From Rhodopirellula sp. (GTDB taxonomy: Bacteria > Planctomycetota > Planctomycetia > Pirellulales > Pirellulaceae), in contig PAAT01000017.1 in assembly GCA_002698965.1 (NCBI GenBank), positions 1 through 52,201 on the forward strand: a stretch of 52,201 bases of DNA. Direction: 5' to 3'. Positions 39,201-48,988 of this stretch are shown here, piece after piece. The position numbers were made by a program, and so were the translations under genes. Below the pieces are notes generated by a model, which saw nothing but the letters and a program-made list of their open reading frames with translations, made no database searches and was not told the DNA's origin. Numbering within the stretch: the stretch's first letter is position 1; every line of letters starts with the position of its first letter.

Positions 39201-40144
39201 CCTTCTTTCACTCGATGGGATATACGGTCACTATTTGGACGCCTTTATGTCACCCCATTGGCGTCGCTTATCATCCGAATCCGCTGGAAGCCAAGAAGGT
39301 TGGGGAAGTTACTGAGAGAAACAAGGGAACCGTGATGGTGGCAACGCCGACGTTTCTTCGAAGTTATCTACGTCGTGTGACTCCGGAGCAGTTTGAGTCA
39401 CTGGATATTGTCATTACGGGTGCCGAAAAATTGCCTGTGGACGTGTCGGATCAGTTTGAAGAGAAATATGGTGTGCGTCCTGTCGAAGGTTACGGAGCTA
39501 CGGAGACCTCACCTTTGGTATCGGTCAATGTACCGAAGAGTCGTCAGGCATCGGATGACCATATTGAAGCGAAAGAAGGTACGGTTGGAAGAACTATTCC
39601 AGGTGTGGCCGCTAAAGTGACAGATCTTGATACGGGTGAAGAATTAGGTGAAGACGAATCCGGAATGTTGTGGATTAAAGGGCCAAACGTAATGAAGGGT
39701 TACTATCACCGTGATGATCTGACTAATGAAGTCATTGTCGACGGTTGGTATAAAACTGGTGACGTTGCCATGATCGATAAAGATGGTTTCATCAAGATCA
39801 CCGGACGCATGAGTCGCTTTTCGAAGATTGGCGGTGAAATGGTTCCTCACATCAAAATTGAAGAATCTTTGAACCAAATTTTAGGGGCGACCGAAGAGAT
39901 GCTAGCCGCTGTAACGGCTGTGCCTGATGCCAAAAAAGGGGAACGACTCATTGTATTACACCGAGCGATTGAAAATTCGATTGATGATGTCCGTAAGGCA
40001 TTGTCAGCAGAACACGGACTCCCTAACATTTTTATTCCGTCGGCTGACAGTTTCCTGGAAGTAGATGAACTTCCTGTGCTTGGAACCGGTAAACTGGATC
40101 TCAAGGGGCTCAAGACAAAGGCAGAAGAACATTTTGGTGATTGA
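36272..40144 (+). CDS. LplT-type MFS / PDZ-like / PlsC acyltransferase / acyl-ACP synthetase fusion (Aas-like)
   Basis: A 1290-residue membrane protein. An MFS transporter (about 20-340 and 455-560) of the lysophospholipid-transporter (LplT) type has LTGINDNTFRWLVIG near its start. A PDZ-like insertion (about 350-450; VERLAKNSPAFESDLQLNDQ, then IVKVGETLIG) interrupts the transporter. Next are a PlsC acyltransferase (about 575-770; N-H-V-T-W-I-D at about 588-594 and F-P-E-G-A at about 660) and an AMP-binding acyl-ACP synthetase domain (about 850-1290; P-loop TSGSTGVPKG at about 938-947, EGYGATETSP at about 1072, YKTGDVAMIDKDG at about 1160). E. coli has LplT and Aas as separate proteins that import 2-acyl-lysophospholipid and re-acylate it; fused forms occur elsewhere. 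The expected role is membrane phospholipid repair. The PDZ-like insertion is the odd part. Confidence 0.9.
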   Translation: MSQTATASLLPEGKNNLLSKSFVSLCLTQLLTGINDNTFRWLVIGIGKQYVEYRSGDIWGLTQSWVLGLGLICFVTPYILLATHAGYVSDRFSKRRVIVACKLAEILIMLMGSLAIFMESPLFIFTALTLMGAQSAMFYPAKMGAIPEIVKSAKLSPANGYYNMMTVVGTLGGMFLGGYLADYYGGPNGNYLDIPQSLEGPHPVLLIAQVVMGIALVGTVFSLGIDPLQLANKKRKFPINIVKSMWNDLQVLHSNRALFRIAIGIMFFWAVSAVAQNNIDQFVVEAGAGSETDRTPFLVAVVLGICVGSVLAGLMSGERVELGILPIGAFGIAISTMLLFTVDSTIFDKTRLGVAVKEISDRGTAPIVRVERLAKNSPAFESDLQLNDQIVKVGETLIGSRDQFDNEVTGEQIKNQGQLALATVDIVVRRQAIDSTELEDVSLQLKLEPSGEIKWEYILACLLLVGVGFSAGLFEVPLTAFLQHHSPRENLGAILAATNLLTFFGMLVMNGLFMGLRMETAEGTPFFSSRDIFLTLGLLTIPIAVYIVVLIPSVTIKFVVWTLSKTIYRVRLKGLKNLPEMGGALLVPNHVTWIDGILLLLASERPIRMVVFSGNFQNKIINAFGRMFGVIMITPGRRSVIKALDVAAKALDNGELVCIFPEGALTKSGQIQAFKPGMKKILERCKSDVPVIPIYLDGLWGSVFSYSQGKYFWKLPRQIPYPVWVHFGKPVSKDAAVFEYRQAVSQLGAKAVNQRIQNESQMTCQFIRECKRNRKPKIVDSSGSSLTGSELLLRSLILRKLLLRHVLSDDEGYVGMLIPQSVGGAVTNMALALDRRVAVHLNYTVSPEVINACCKQAGIKTILGSRLAFKKFNFNAEDLEAEVFFLEDFRKDTYKPTIMDKVTSLFVTKFSSANSIIKSLGLDEIKPDDILTVIFTSGSTGVPKGVMLTHANVASNVEAINQIAKLRPDDMVIGILPFFHSMGYTVTIWTPLCHPIGVAYHPNPLEAKKVGEVTERNKGTVMVATPTFLRSYLRRVTPEQFESLDIVITGAEKLPVDVSDQFEEKYGVRPVEGYGATETSPLVSVNVPKSRQASDDHIEAKEGTVGRTIPGVAAKVTDLDTGEELGEDESGMLWIKGPNVMKGYYHRDDLTNEVIVDGWYKTGDVAMIDKDGFIKITGRMSRFSKIGGEMVPHIKIEESLNQILGATEEMLAAVTAVPDAKKGERLIVLHRAIENSIDDVRKALSAEHGLPNIFIPSADSFLEVDELPVLGTGKLDLKGLKTKAEEHFGD

Positions 40145-40171
40145 GCCCGACGTTGCGTGGAAATAGGCTTA

Positions 40172-40969
40172 TTAGAACTGGTGTCCGAATTTGGGGCCAT
40201 GTTCCGTTGTCGTTAAGATTTCTGGACCATTTTCGGTCATCAGTAGTGTGTGTTCGAACTGGGCAGATAGTTTCCCGTCAATCGTTCTAACAGTCCAGTT
40301 GTCCAGCGGATCAACGATTCCCTGATAACGTCCTATATTGATCATTGGTTCGATGGTAAAACAGATTCCGGGCTCTAGGGAAACCCGATTGAATCGAGGA
40401 TCGGGGTAATGTGGTATGGATGGCTCCTGATGGAATTCTGTTCCTAAACCGTGACCCACATATTCACGTACGACACCAAAGCCGTATTGATTAGCTTCGT
40501 CAACGATCGCGTGCCCTATCTCGGTAATCATACTTCCCGGGCTGATAGCATGGATGGCTTTGTAGAGGCTGTCAAAAGCACATTGAGTCACCTTGCGGGC
40601 TTCGTCACTCACTTCTCCGATTAGAAAAGTTTCTGATTGATCCCCAAACCATCCATCTACAATAGACGTAATGTCGACGTTGACGATATCACCGTCTTTT
40701 AATCTGTAAGAGTCGGGGATGCCGTGGCAGATCACTTCGTTGACACTGGTGCAGCAGCTTTTAGGAAAGCCATGATAATTGAGCGGAGCTGGGATATGGC
40801 CGTGGTCGCGCGTATAGTCGTGGCATAGCTTATCAATGGCTTCAGTCGTCATACCGGCTTTTACATGAGGTCGTAGGAAATCGAGTAACTGGGCATTAAA
40901 TCGCCCAGCTTTGCGCATCTGATTTCGTTGGTCTTCGTTGAGCAGAAGGTCTTTAAGTGATCGTCGCAT
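40172..40969 (-). CDS. map: Methionine aminopeptidase, type I
   Basis: A 265-residue cytosolic enzyme that removes the initiator methionine from nascent proteins. Motifs: [20 protein letters not shown], and the metal ligands Asp in VNVDIT and Asp in FGDQSETF, His in YVGHGLG, Glu in FTIEPM and Glu in SAQFEHT. All five ligands of the type I family are present. The short N-terminal extension before the catalytic core (about 15 residues) contains no zinc finger. Tail-to-tail with the Aas-like fusion (27-base gap) and divergent from leuS. Confidence 0.95.
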   Translation of the reverse strand: MRRSLKDLLLNEDQRNQMRKAGRFNAQLLDFLRPHVKAGMTTEAIDKLCHDYTRDHGHIPAPLNYHGFPKSCCTSVNEVICHGIPDSYRLKDGDIVNVDITSIVDGWFGDQSETFLIGEVSDEARKVTQCAFDSLYKAIHAISPGSMITEIGHAIVDEANQYGFGVVREYVGHGLGTEFHQEPSIPHYPDPRFNRVSLEPGICFTIEPMINIGRYQGIVDPLDNWTVRTIDGKLSAQFEHTLLMTENGPEILTTTEHGPKFGHQF

Positions 40970-41223
40970 TCAAACGCTGTCGTACTAATGGGAGAAATGG
41001 AGCGGGGAACAAAAGATCTCCGTTCCGTTTTTTAAGAGTCTATTTATTCTGGTCACAACCGTCTCTCATGTCCACGCCTCTCGAATTGCCACATTGAAAG
41101 AAAACCTATAGAATCGGCGGTTTGGAACCCAACGCTTTACCCACGCTATGGGATACCCATACCGTCTAAAATGCCAGACTAAAAATGGCTTTCGGTTTTA
41201 CGATACCAGTGAGATGAAAACTT

Positions 41224-44058
41224 ATGCCACGTTACAATCCCGGTCGAATTGAAGCCAAATGGCAGACTTATTGGGAAGAAAATCAGACATTTAAAACTTC
41301 GGAGATGCCTGCAGGTGAAAAACTGTATGTGCTGGATATGTTTCCATATCCGAGTGGCAATGGTTTGCATGTCGGTCATCCGGAAGGCTATACGGCGACG
41401 GATATCACATGCCGCTTTGAGCGAATGCGTGGAAAGTCTGTGTTGCATCCAATGGGCTATGATGCCTTCGGTTTGCCGGCTGAAGAACACGCTATCAAGA
41501 CAAATACCCCTCCACGCGAGTCCACCGAAAAAAACATCGCTAATTTCACTCGGCAATTGAAAATGCTGGGTTTCAGTTACGACTGGAGTCGTTGTTTGGC
41601 CACGACGGATGTGGGCTATTTCAAATGGACTCAGTGGATTTTTCTGTTGTTGTTTGATACGTGGTTTGATATTGAGCAAAATAAAGGTCGTCCTATTAGT
41701 GAGCTACCGATTCCGGAAGATGTGAGTGCTGAAGGTGAGCTTGCTGTTGCTAAATACCGCGATCAACATCGTTTGGCTTATCTTGATGATGCTTTGGTGA
41801 ATTGGTGTGCTGATCTAGGTACCGTATTGGCTAATGAAGAAGTCATTGATGGTCGCAGTGAACGCGGAAATTACCCCGTAAAACGTATCCCGCTTCGCCA
41901 GTGGATGTTGCGAATCACTGCTTATGCCGACCGGTTAGAGAATGATCTCGAAGGGGTAAATTGGTCTGACGGCATCAAAAAGCTCCAGCGGGATTGGATT
42001 GGACGTAGTGCGGGGGCTGAAGTGGATTTCTATATTGGTGAGCAAGATGCTTATCACGATTGGAAGACTGGACGTGCTGTCACTGGATTTCCCGATCAAA
42101 TAAAAAACGATACGTTGCGTGTTTATACCACTCGTCCAGACACACTTTATGGAGCGACCTATATGGTAATCGCGCCGGAGCATCCGGCCGTGGAAAATCT
42201 GGTGACTGCTGGTCAGCAAGAGGAAGTGAAGGCTTATTGTGAGAAGGCTTCGTTTAAGAGTGATCGCGAACGCACCGAAGATTCGAAATCCAAAACGGGT
42301 GTCTTTACAGGGGCTTACGCTATTAACCCGGTGAATGGTGCCAAGGTACCGATTTGGGTAGCTGACTATGTATTGATTAGCTATGGAACCGGAGCCATCA
42401 TGGCCGTTCCTGCTCATGACGAGCGGGACTATCAGTTTGCCAAAGAGTACGGTATTGACATCATTGCTGTGGTGGATCCTGGCGAACGTAAGGGGATAGA
42501 TCGTGGGGCCGTGCTCGCTGGGCAACAGTGTTTTCATGGCGCAGGCGTGGCGATTAACTCGGGCGAGTATGACGGTTTGCAAACGGCTGATTTCAAAAAA
42601 ACAATCCGTGAAGTGTTGGAAGTGCAGGGAACAGGTACTTCGGCAGTCAACTATAAACTGCGAGATTGGTTGTTCTCTCGTCAAAGGTTCTGGGGAGAAC
42701 CCTTCCCAATCCTTCATGAGCTTGATGACGAAGATAATCCCACGGGCATTATAAGAGGCGTTGATGAAGCTGATTTGCCAGTTGACCTGCCGCCTTTGGA
42801 GGATTACAAGCCACATGGTCGTCCGGAGCCCCCACTGGCCAAAGCCGATGATGATTGGTTGTATCCGGTCATCGACGGTAAACGTTATCGCCGAGAAACG
42901 AACACGATGCCACAGTGGGCCGGGTCTTGCTGGTACTACCTGCGATATATCGACCCAACGAATGAGGATTGTTTTGTTAATCCAGAGAAGGAAAAGGCCT
43001 GGATGCCAGTTGATTTGTATATCGGTGGAGCGGAACATGCAGTGCTGCACTTATTGTATGCCCGCTTCTGGCATAAAGTCCTGTATGATCGAGGGCATGT
43101 CACCACTGTTGAGCCATTTCAGCGACTTGTGAATCAGGGCATGATTTTGGGGGAGATGGAATTCTCGGTCTATCAGGATGCAGCTAAGGATTGGGTTGGT
43201 GTAGATAAGGTTAGCCGGGACGATGAAGGAAGGTATCGTCAGGAAGATGGGACGGAAGTTCTACCCGTAAAGCTGACTGAAGAGAAAGTGACCAAACAAG
43301 GTGACACATTTGTCTTGGCGGATGATGAGTCCATACGCGTTGATGCGCGGTCGTTCAAAATGTCCAAGAGCCGCGGGAATGTGATCAATCCAGATGAGAT
43401 CGTAGAGAACTACGGTGCCGATTCATTGCGACTGTATGAGATGTTTATGGGGCCACTGACAGCTACCAAGCCTTGGGCTATGTCAGGCGTTAATGGTGTG
43501 AAAGGCTTCCTGGATCGTGTGTGGCGCATGATTGTCAATGATCGTGCAGAAACGCTTGCATTGAATGAGATGGTTTTCGATATCGAGGCTGATGCTGACG
43601 CATTGAAGATACTTCATAAGACGATTAAGGCAGTCACAAAGGATACAGAAAATCTTGATTTTAATACGGCGATCGCCCGTATGATGGAATTTGTGAACCA
43701 CTTTACCAAGCAACAGGAGCGTCCTCGTAGCGTCATGCAGTCATTCGTTTTGCTGCTCGCCCCGTACGCACCTCATATTGCTGAAGAACTTTGGGAATTG
43801 CTGGGAGCAGAAGAGACATTGGCGTACGAGCCCTGGCCTGAATTCGATGAATCGTTCCTGATTGAAAGTACGATTGAGATTCCGATTCAGATTAAAGGTA
43901 AAGTGAAGAGTCGTATTTCTGTGGCTGCGGATATCAGCAAGGATGATCTTCAACAAGCCGCGCAGAATGATGAGAAGATGCAAGAGCTGCTGGCGGGTAG
44001 CGAAATTGTCAAAGTGATTGTCGTACCCGGTCGTCTGGTAAATTTCGTCACGAAGTAG
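41224..44058 (+). CDS. leuS: Leucyl-tRNA synthetase
   Basis: A 944-residue class Ia synthetase that charges tRNA-Leu. The HIGH-type motif is [16 protein letters not shown] (H-V-G-H). The editing (CP1) domain, with [19 protein letters not shown] and the [15 protein letters not shown] loop that holds the catalytic Asp, is followed by [10 protein letters not shown]. The K-M-S-K-S loop is in [17 protein letters not shown], and the C-terminal anticodon-binding and LeuRS-specific domains end the protein. Length is slightly above the bacterial average. No clear Shine-Dalgarno precedes the ATG. The upstream 250-base region was scanned for a T-box or leader and none was convincing. Confidence 0.97.
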   Translation: MPRYNPGRIEAKWQTYWEENQTFKTSEMPAGEKLYVLDMFPYPSGNGLHVGHPEGYTATDITCRFERMRGKSVLHPMGYDAFGLPAEEHAIKTNTPPRESTEKNIANFTRQLKMLGFSYDWSRCLATTDVGYFKWTQWIFLLLFDTWFDIEQNKGRPISELPIPEDVSAEGELAVAKYRDQHRLAYLDDALVNWCADLGTVLANEEVIDGRSERGNYPVKRIPLRQWMLRITAYADRLENDLEGVNWSDGIKKLQRDWIGRSAGAEVDFYIGEQDAYHDWKTGRAVTGFPDQIKNDTLRVYTTRPDTLYGATYMVIAPEHPAVENLVTAGQQEEVKAYCEKASFKSDRERTEDSKSKTGVFTGAYAINPVNGAKVPIWVADYVLISYGTGAIMAVPAHDERDYQFAKEYGIDIIAVVDPGERKGIDRGAVLAGQQCFHGAGVAINSGEYDGLQTADFKKTIREVLEVQGTGTSAVNYKLRDWLFSRQRFWGEPFPILHELDDEDNPTGIIRGVDEADLPVDLPPLEDYKPHGRPEPPLAKADDDWLYPVIDGKRYRRETNTMPQWAGSCWYYLRYIDPTNEDCFVNPEKEKAWMPVDLYIGGAEHAVLHLLYARFWHKVLYDRGHVTTVEPFQRLVNQGMILGEMEFSVYQDAAKDWVGVDKVSRDDEGRYRQEDGTEVLPVKLTEEKVTKQGDTFVLADDESIRVDARSFKMSKSRGNVINPDEIVENYGADSLRLYEMFMGPLTATKPWAMSGVNGVKGFLDRVWRMIVNDRAETLALNEMVFDIEADADALKILHKTIKAVTKDTENLDFNTAIARMMEFVNHFTKQQERPRSVMQSFVLLLAPYAPHIAEELWELLGAEETLAYEPWPEFDESFLIESTIEIPIQIKGKVKSRISVAADISKDDLQQAAQNDEKMQELLAGSEIVKVIVVPGRLVNFVTK

Positions 44059-44070
44059 CGGCGGATATGC

Positions 44071-44925
44071 TTAGTCGTCTGAGTTCGTGGCAATGTGTTC
44101 ATAACGAGCGTTGGCACGCTCAATGAGCTTATCGAATTGTTCGCGGATCGGCTTTTGAACTCGTGTGAGCCGCCCTGATAGCCGTTTCATACCATCAGGG
44201 TTATCCTGAATGATCTCGTCAATCTGCCCGATGAATTTTGTGGTTTCCGCAAAGTTCATATCGACTATCTTGAGGAACAAACCTTGCAAGGTCTTTACAA
44301 CGAATTGATTTGTCGATTTATCGAACTGTATGAACATATTGAGACGATGAGAAATAACAGGCTTACCCGTTTCCTGCGTTTTCTTGGTCTCCAGTATGAG
44401 GACTACTTTTCCTTTACTTAGGGTAGGGATGATGCTTCCCTTGTAGGTTCCTTCAGCATAAAAAATGTGTAAGTTCTTGTTGCCGTAGACGAGTTCGAGT
44501 TGGCTTTGTGTTCCATAGCTGTCGTCAATATTGATTAGGTAGTCTTCTTTGCGATCCATGCGGAGTTTGGAGACACCCATTAGTTCCCACATGTTGACGA
44601 CCAACTCCGGGTAACGAATTAGATGGAGATAGATTTTGTGATCACAGGTGGTTTTTTGGAATGTTGACCGGTGAAAGACGGATGAATTTGCTAAGACAGC
44701 CTGGAGTTTCTCATTCGCCGCAGGTGTTAGCTTCTCCCACGGTATCGAGGTTTCGGCCTCCTCTCTGGCCGAGATCTTCTTTGCAGGTGCGGCCGCAGTA
44801 TTTCCCTCAATGTTCTTTCCGGTGGATGGATTCGTTTCGGCCCAGATCAAAGAGCAACTCAATAGCAGACAAATACCCAAGGTGGGTATAAATGTTAGTC
44901 TGCGCAGAGTTGAGGGTTTAGGCAT
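44071..44925 (-). CDS. Secreted hypothetical protein (possibly planctomycete TIGR03009-type)
   Basis: A 284-residue protein with a signal peptide (about 8-29, LTFIPTLGICLLLSCSLIWA). The rest is a mostly beta-rich domain (MWELMGVSKLRMDRKEDYL, LELVYGNKNLHIFYAEGTYKG, VVLILETKKTQETG) followed by a helical C-terminus (RVQKPIREQFDKLIERANARYE). It has no catalytic motif I can identify. The overall pattern recalls planctomycete-specific secreted domains such as TIGR03009, but this is a guess from memory. It ends 12 bases from the convergent leuS. Function unknown. Confidence 0.7.
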   Translation of the reverse strand: MPKPSTLRRLTFIPTLGICLLLSCSLIWAETNPSTGKNIEGNTAAAPAKKISAREEAETSIPWEKLTPAANEKLQAVLANSSVFHRSTFQKTTCDHKIYLHLIRYPELVVNMWELMGVSKLRMDRKEDYLINIDDSYGTQSQLELVYGNKNLHIFYAEGTYKGSIIPTLSKGKVVLILETKKTQETGKPVISHRLNMFIQFDKSTNQFVVKTLQGLFLKIVDMNFAETTKFIGQIDEIIQDNPDGMKRLSGRLTRVQKPIREQFDKLIERANARYEHIATNSDD

Positions 44926-45211
44926 GTTTTGTGAGCTTGTTTACGGAGGTATTTCATCTTCATCTTCGGTATTTACTACAGATTGAATCGAGTCAAAGGT
45001 CACATATGTTGTCATGTTGTAAAGCTAGGGTATTTTGAGATGGGAATTTCCATCCAAGATGTCATTTTCATTCGATGGTTCTCGGAAACGGGCAACTTAT
45101 CGGGTTAACCGTTTTACGTAATGTGAGCCATATGAATAGACTTAGTCTGAGATAGAATAGGTTTTTGGATTGGATAAAATTCCCCTATTTTGAATTGAAG
45201 AGGATACTTTA

Positions 45212-46147
45212 GTGCTGAAAGACCAAGGTAAGACTGGATTACCCTTAAATAACTTGGAATCCGAAGCTTCTTCTTCTCCTTCTTCTCCTTCTTCTCCTTC
45301 TTCTCCTTCTTCTCCTTCTTCTGGCGATTTCAATGGTGAGGATTCTCGTCGCGAATTTTTAGAGAAGGCATCGGCCGCGCTCGTGATTTTAGGAGCTCAT
45401 CCCTCAAAGAGTTCGGCACAGAAAACAGATGCAAGCGTTCTGTTTCAACCTGAAGAGCAATGGGCGGATCGTATTCAGGCTCCTGACGATGGTAAACGAT
45501 ATGGTTGGTTTGTCGATACACGGCGCTGTGTAGGTTGTCATGCCTGCGAAGTGAGTTGCAAAGCGGAGAATGATGTCCCGCTTGGTAATTACATTCGTCA
45601 AACTTTTTATAAGGATGTGGGGGAGTACCCGCAGGTGGCTCGTCTGTTCATGCCGATGGCCTGCCAGCATTGTGAAGATGCACCTTGTATTAAGGCCTGC
45701 CCATGCGGTGCACTGCATAAGACTACGGGTGGGACGGTAGCTATCGATTACAACACTTGTTGTGGGCATGGTACTTGTGTTGATGTTTGCCCGTATGGTG
45801 CCATCTATATGGATCCTGTAGCAAATCAGGCCGTCAAGTGTCACAACTGCTATCATCGCCTTGAACAGCAAATGGAACCCGCTTGTGCTAACACCTGTCC
45901 AGCAGATGCGATTTCATTTGGAGATCTCAATGATGAGAATTCCAAAATTTCCAAAGCGATGCGAGATGCAGAGGAGAACAAGCTGGAAACTAGACAAATC
46001 CGTCCGGAAAAGAACACGAAGCCACGCATGTGGTTTGTAGGTGACGCACCGGTAGAAATTGAAGAAAGGATTCCAAGAGAAGGAGAGTCTTACGGACCTG
46101 AAGCCTACAATATTTACAATTGGAAAGAGAGTCATGAAGACGAGTAA
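45212..46147 (+). CDS. 4Fe-4S ferredoxin-type electron-transfer subunit of a molybdoenzyme (PsrB/DmsB/NrfC-like)
   Basis: 311 residues from a GTG at 45212, supported by AAGAGGA about 8 bases upstream. The N-terminus is unusual: about 48 residues including a Ser-Ser-Pro tandem repeat (nt 45271-45322), then a Tat-like S-R-R-E-F-L-E-K signal and hydrophobic ASAALVILGA. Four cysteine clusters follow: CVGCHACEVSC, CQHCEDAPCIKACPCGAL, CCGHGTCVDVCPYGAI and CHNCYHRLEQQMEPACANTC, the usual 16-Cys pattern for four [4Fe-4S] clusters. It accepts or donates electrons for the adjacent catalytic subunit, whose ATG overlaps its 3' end by 14 bases. Confidence 0.93.
   Translation: MLKDQGKTGLPLNNLESEASSSPSSPSSPSSPSSPSSGDFNGEDSRREFLEKASAALVILGAHPSKSSAQKTDASVLFQPEEQWADRIQAPDDGKRYGWFVDTRRCVGCHACEVSCKAENDVPLGNYIRQTFYKDVGEYPQVARLFMPMACQHCEDAPCIKACPCGALHKTTGGTVAIDYNTCCGHGTCVDVCPYGAIYMDPVANQAVKCHNCYHRLEQQMEPACANTCPADAISFGDLNDENSKISKAMRDAEENKLETRQIRPEKNTKPRMWFVGDAPVEIEERIPREGESYGPEAYNIYNWKESHEDE
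45271..45322 (+). repeat. 9-base in-frame tandem repeat (TTCTTCTCC, five copies plus a partial)
   Basis: Five perfect copies of TTCTTCTCC (45271-45315) and a 7-base partial copy, inside the Fe-S subunit gene. They encode Ser-Ser-Pro units near residues 21-37. The unit is a multiple of three, so slippage changes only the number of tripeptides and keeps the frame. The opposite strand reads Gly-Glu-Glu in an antisense frame that I do not consider coding. Confidence 0.95.
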
Positions 46148-48962
46148 TTCCAAACGGCAGTTTTTGAAACTTGGTCTGCTTTCAGCCGGAACTTTTGGGA
46201 TGCTGGGATGCGAGGGTGTATCCAATACCAGTCAGCAGCTAGGTGAGTCCGAAAGTCAAAAGCGTGGTAATACTGAAGCTCGACCGAAGGCTCTTCCTTT
46301 CGGCGTTGATATAGACAAGTGGAAAGCAGGTAAAGGTAAAGATTACGAGCTAGGCATTCAGCAAATGCCGGGAGTGTGTTTGTTGCCGGGACCTAATGCC
46401 AAGACCGATTGGCCGTCGAAAGACAAATATGCGGGAACCGAGAAGGTTCCCGGGATGTGCCAGCTTTGCAGTACCGTCTGTGGCATCATCGGGTATGTCA
46501 AAGATGGACGTGTTTTGAAGGTGGAAGGCAATCCGAACGATCCCAATAGTCGTGGACGTTTGTGTGCACGTGGGCAGGCTTCTCTAAATCACCTTTATCA
46601 TCCAGAACGCTTGCTGTTTCCCATGAAGCGAGTTGGTGAGCGGGGAGAGGGTAAGTGGAAACGTATCTCGTGGGATGAAGCTCTAACTGAGATTGCAGAT
46701 AAATTACGGGCGATTCGAGAGCAGGATAAGCAAGAAGAATTTGCATTTCATCAAGGCCGTCAGCGTAGTAAGGATGCGATCAAACGGTTTCTTGATGCGT
46801 ATGGTACTAAAACGCAATTAAGTCATCGTTCACTTTGTTCCGGAAATCGTCGGGCGGCAAATCTTGCCTACCTCTGGGAAAGCGATTGGGATCTTAATGA
46901 TTGTGAAAACAGCAAATATATCCTGAATTTCGGTTCTAACGCATTTGAGGCACACCAGGGTCATGTTCCTTTTTTGAATAGGATTCAAAATGGCAGGTTT
47001 AATAATGGTGCCAAGATGGTCACCTTTGACGTTCGTCTTTCTAACACTGCCGGCAACAGTGATGAGTGGTTCTCTCCTTTTCCAGGCACGGATGGGGCTG
47101 TTGCCTTAGGCATGAGCCATTGGATTCTTGCGAGTAAGAAGCAGGATAGCGAATTCCTTGAGCGTTGGACAAATGTCTCTGTTAATGAGTTGGAAGAGCA
47201 TCTTTCGGAATATACTCCTGAGTGGGCGGAACGAGTGAGTGGTGTGCCTGCTGATGCGATTAAGCGGATTGCACTGGAATTTGCAGATGCAGCTCCCGCT
47301 GCAACCACGATGTGTAATCGCGGTTCGTCGGCCCATTTGAACGGTTTTTATAATGATCGTGCGATTAACTTGCTGAATGCTATCGTTGGTAGTGTCGGTA
47401 AGAAGGGTGGATGGTGCTGGAGCCCCTGGGGAGGACTAGATCCGATCGTTAAGACTCCCGCAATGCCCTCATCGGCAAACACTTGGAGTGTATTGGAAGA
47501 CCCACCGGAGTATCCATTGGCCAATGTCTGGCGACGCATGCGAGTGGGAGAGGTAGTATATCTTTACCTCTTGCAGGGCAGAGCAAAGCTTCAGGCTTAT
47601 ATGACTTATAACTTAGATTCTCCGCTGACATGGCCCGAGGAAAGCCTGACTCAGGAAGTGCTTACCAACGAGGAACTTATCAACTTTCATGTTTGTATTA
47701 ACTGCTTTTATAACGAAACGGCTCACTACGCAGATATCGTCTTGCCGTGGACAACGTTTATGGAACGTTGGGATTTGGATGCTAGAGCTTCCTATAATTT
47801 ACGACCGTATGTCGGAATTCGTACTCCGATGATCGAACCGTTGGGTGAGTCTAAAGATATTCGTGATTTCTTTCCGCTCCTTGCTGAAAAGATTGGTGGA
47901 GGAATGGAAGAGGCTTATCAGTATGGGACGACTGAGGATTACATGCAGTACTGGGCTAAAAACGTCCCAGTCAATGAACAGACAGGTAAGGCGGGTTTGG
48001 AAAGATTGCTGGATGAAGGGGCATGGGAAAATAGTGAGACGGAACCATTTTACGAGCCTTACAAGACAGCCTTAACGCAGGAAGAATTAGAAGGAAGCGT
48101 AACCGATAGTAATGGAGTCATTACGAAAGATGGTATCGGTATTGGTATCACGATTGATGGAAAGTCGATGCGTGGTTTTAAGACACCCAGCAGAAAAATG
48201 GAAGTTCGGAGTGTTTTTATTAACAAAATTGGACTCAATGAAGATTGTTCGGATTTAATCAATCAAAGTGGAGTCACCAAAACGAAGAGTCGTCCTAAGC
48301 AGCATGAGGGGCATGATTTAGACATTTCTGAAATGCCAATCTGGCTTCCGATTGATGAACATCAGGCGTTAGGTAACGATGAGTTAATCATGACCAGCTT
48401 CAAATGGAACGTTCATAATCATGGGCGGACGATGAACCTAAAATGGTTAGCTGAAATCGTACATAGTAATCCAGCCTGGTTGAATACCCAGACAGCCGAC
48501 GAGCTGGGATTGAAAGATGGAGATTGGGTTGAATTAACTTCATACTATTCGGAAATGCTCGAAAAAATTTCTCCCAATCTCAACCATCAGACTCCAAACG
48601 AAAATGGTAAAAGAGTGGTGAGTCAAATGCGTGTGCCGATTGTGACGATGCAGGGTATCCATCCGAAAGCGATCGCCATGAGTAATTCGTGCGGACATTG
48701 GCAATATACCAACGTTGCCAAAGCGAAAGCTGGGTCGGCAGGTGGTGAGTATCTGGTTGGTAGTGATCGCGAAAGTTATCGAGATGCCGACTGGGAACGG
48801 AATATGTGGTGGGAAGATAAATCGAATGGAGATAGAAAAAAGTGGTTGCAGAACACGGGTAATGGCTGGAATCAGAACAAGCTAATGCCGATCGCGCCCG
48901 ATCCTATCACCGGTCAACAGGCATTTCATTCAACGGTCGTTCGCATCAAAAAATTGTCGTAA
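46134..48962 (+). CDS. Molybdopterin-dependent oxidoreductase catalytic subunit (DMSO-reductase family, PsrA/PhsA-like)
   Basis: 942 residues from the ATG at 46134, which overlaps the previous gene by 14 bases; the longer frame from 46059 lies inside that gene. The N-terminus has a K-R-Q-F-L-K Tat-like motif followed by LGLLSAGTFGMLGC, whose final Cys could be a lipobox. The [4Fe-4S] site is Cys109-x2-Cys112-x3-Cys116 with Cys144 in RGRLCARG. Cys235 in HRSLCSGNRRA is a likely molybdenum ligand, as in polysulfide/thiosulfate reductases. FHVCINCFYNETAHYADIVLPW and the C-terminal HNHGRTMNLKWL are family typical. The substrate (polysulfide, thiosulfate, tetrathionate or other) cannot be decided. 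Exported with its Fe-S partner. Confidence 0.92.
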   Translation: MKTSNSKRQFLKLGLLSAGTFGMLGCEGVSNTSQQLGESESQKRGNTEARPKALPFGVDIDKWKAGKGKDYELGIQQMPGVCLLPGPNAKTDWPSKDKYAGTEKVPGMCQLCSTVCGIIGYVKDGRVLKVEGNPNDPNSRGRLCARGQASLNHLYHPERLLFPMKRVGERGEGKWKRISWDEALTEIADKLRAIREQDKQEEFAFHQGRQRSKDAIKRFLDAYGTKTQLSHRSLCSGNRRAANLAYLWESDWDLNDCENSKYILNFGSNAFEAHQGHVPFLNRIQNGRFNNGAKMVTFDVRLSNTAGNSDEWFSPFPGTDGAVALGMSHWILASKKQDSEFLERWTNVSVNELEEHLSEYTPEWAERVSGVPADAIKRIALEFADAAPAATTMCNRGSSAHLNGFYNDRAINLLNAIVGSVGKKGGWCWSPWGGLDPIVKTPAMPSSANTWSVLEDPPEYPLANVWRRMRVGEVVYLYLLQGRAKLQAYMTYNLDSPLTWPEESLTQEVLTNEELINFHVCINCFYNETAHYADIVLPWTTFMERWDLDARASYNLRPYVGIRTPMIEPLGESKDIRDFFPLLAEKIGGGMEEAYQYGTTEDYMQYWAKNVPVNEQTGKAGLERLLDEGAWENSETEPFYEPYKTALTQEELEGSVTDSNGVITKDGIGIGITIDGKSMRGFKTPSRKMEVRSVFINKIGLNEDCSDLINQSGVTKTKSRPKQHEGHDLDISEMPIWLPIDEHQALGNDELIMTSFKWNVHNHGRTMNLKWLAEIVHSNPAWLNTQTADELGLKDGDWVELTSYYSEMLEKISPNLNHQTPNENGKRVVSQMRVPIVTMQGIHPKAIAMSNSCGHWQYTNVAKAKAGSAGGEYLVGSDRESYRDADWERNMWWEDKSNGDRKKWLQNTGNGWNQNKLMPIAPDPITGQQAFHSTVVRIKKLS

Positions 48963-48988
48963 CGAAATTTAACAGAGCGTTTCTTCTT

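Noticed and set aside
41006..41033. GGAAC/GTTCC inverted repeat followed by six T between map and leuS
   Set aside because: It looks like a small terminator on the plus strand, but the nearest upstream plus-strand gene ends 860 bases away. The stem is only 5 base pairs with an 11-base loop. A leuS attenuator would need a leader of under 40 bases before it.
40970..41223. Possible T-box or tRNA upstream of leuS
   Set aside because: No T-box core sequence, no cloverleaf-compatible stems and no anticodon arm were found by eye.
41935..43050. A 371-codon open frame on the minus strand inside leuS
   Set aside because: It is antisense to a fully conserved leucyl-tRNA synthetase, its translation shows no recognisable domain, and the coding signal belongs to the plus strand.
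45142..45333. Minus-strand open frame with Gly-Glu-Glu repeats
   Set aside because: It is only the complement of the Ser-Ser-Pro repeat of the Fe-S subunit, with no supporting start site or homology.
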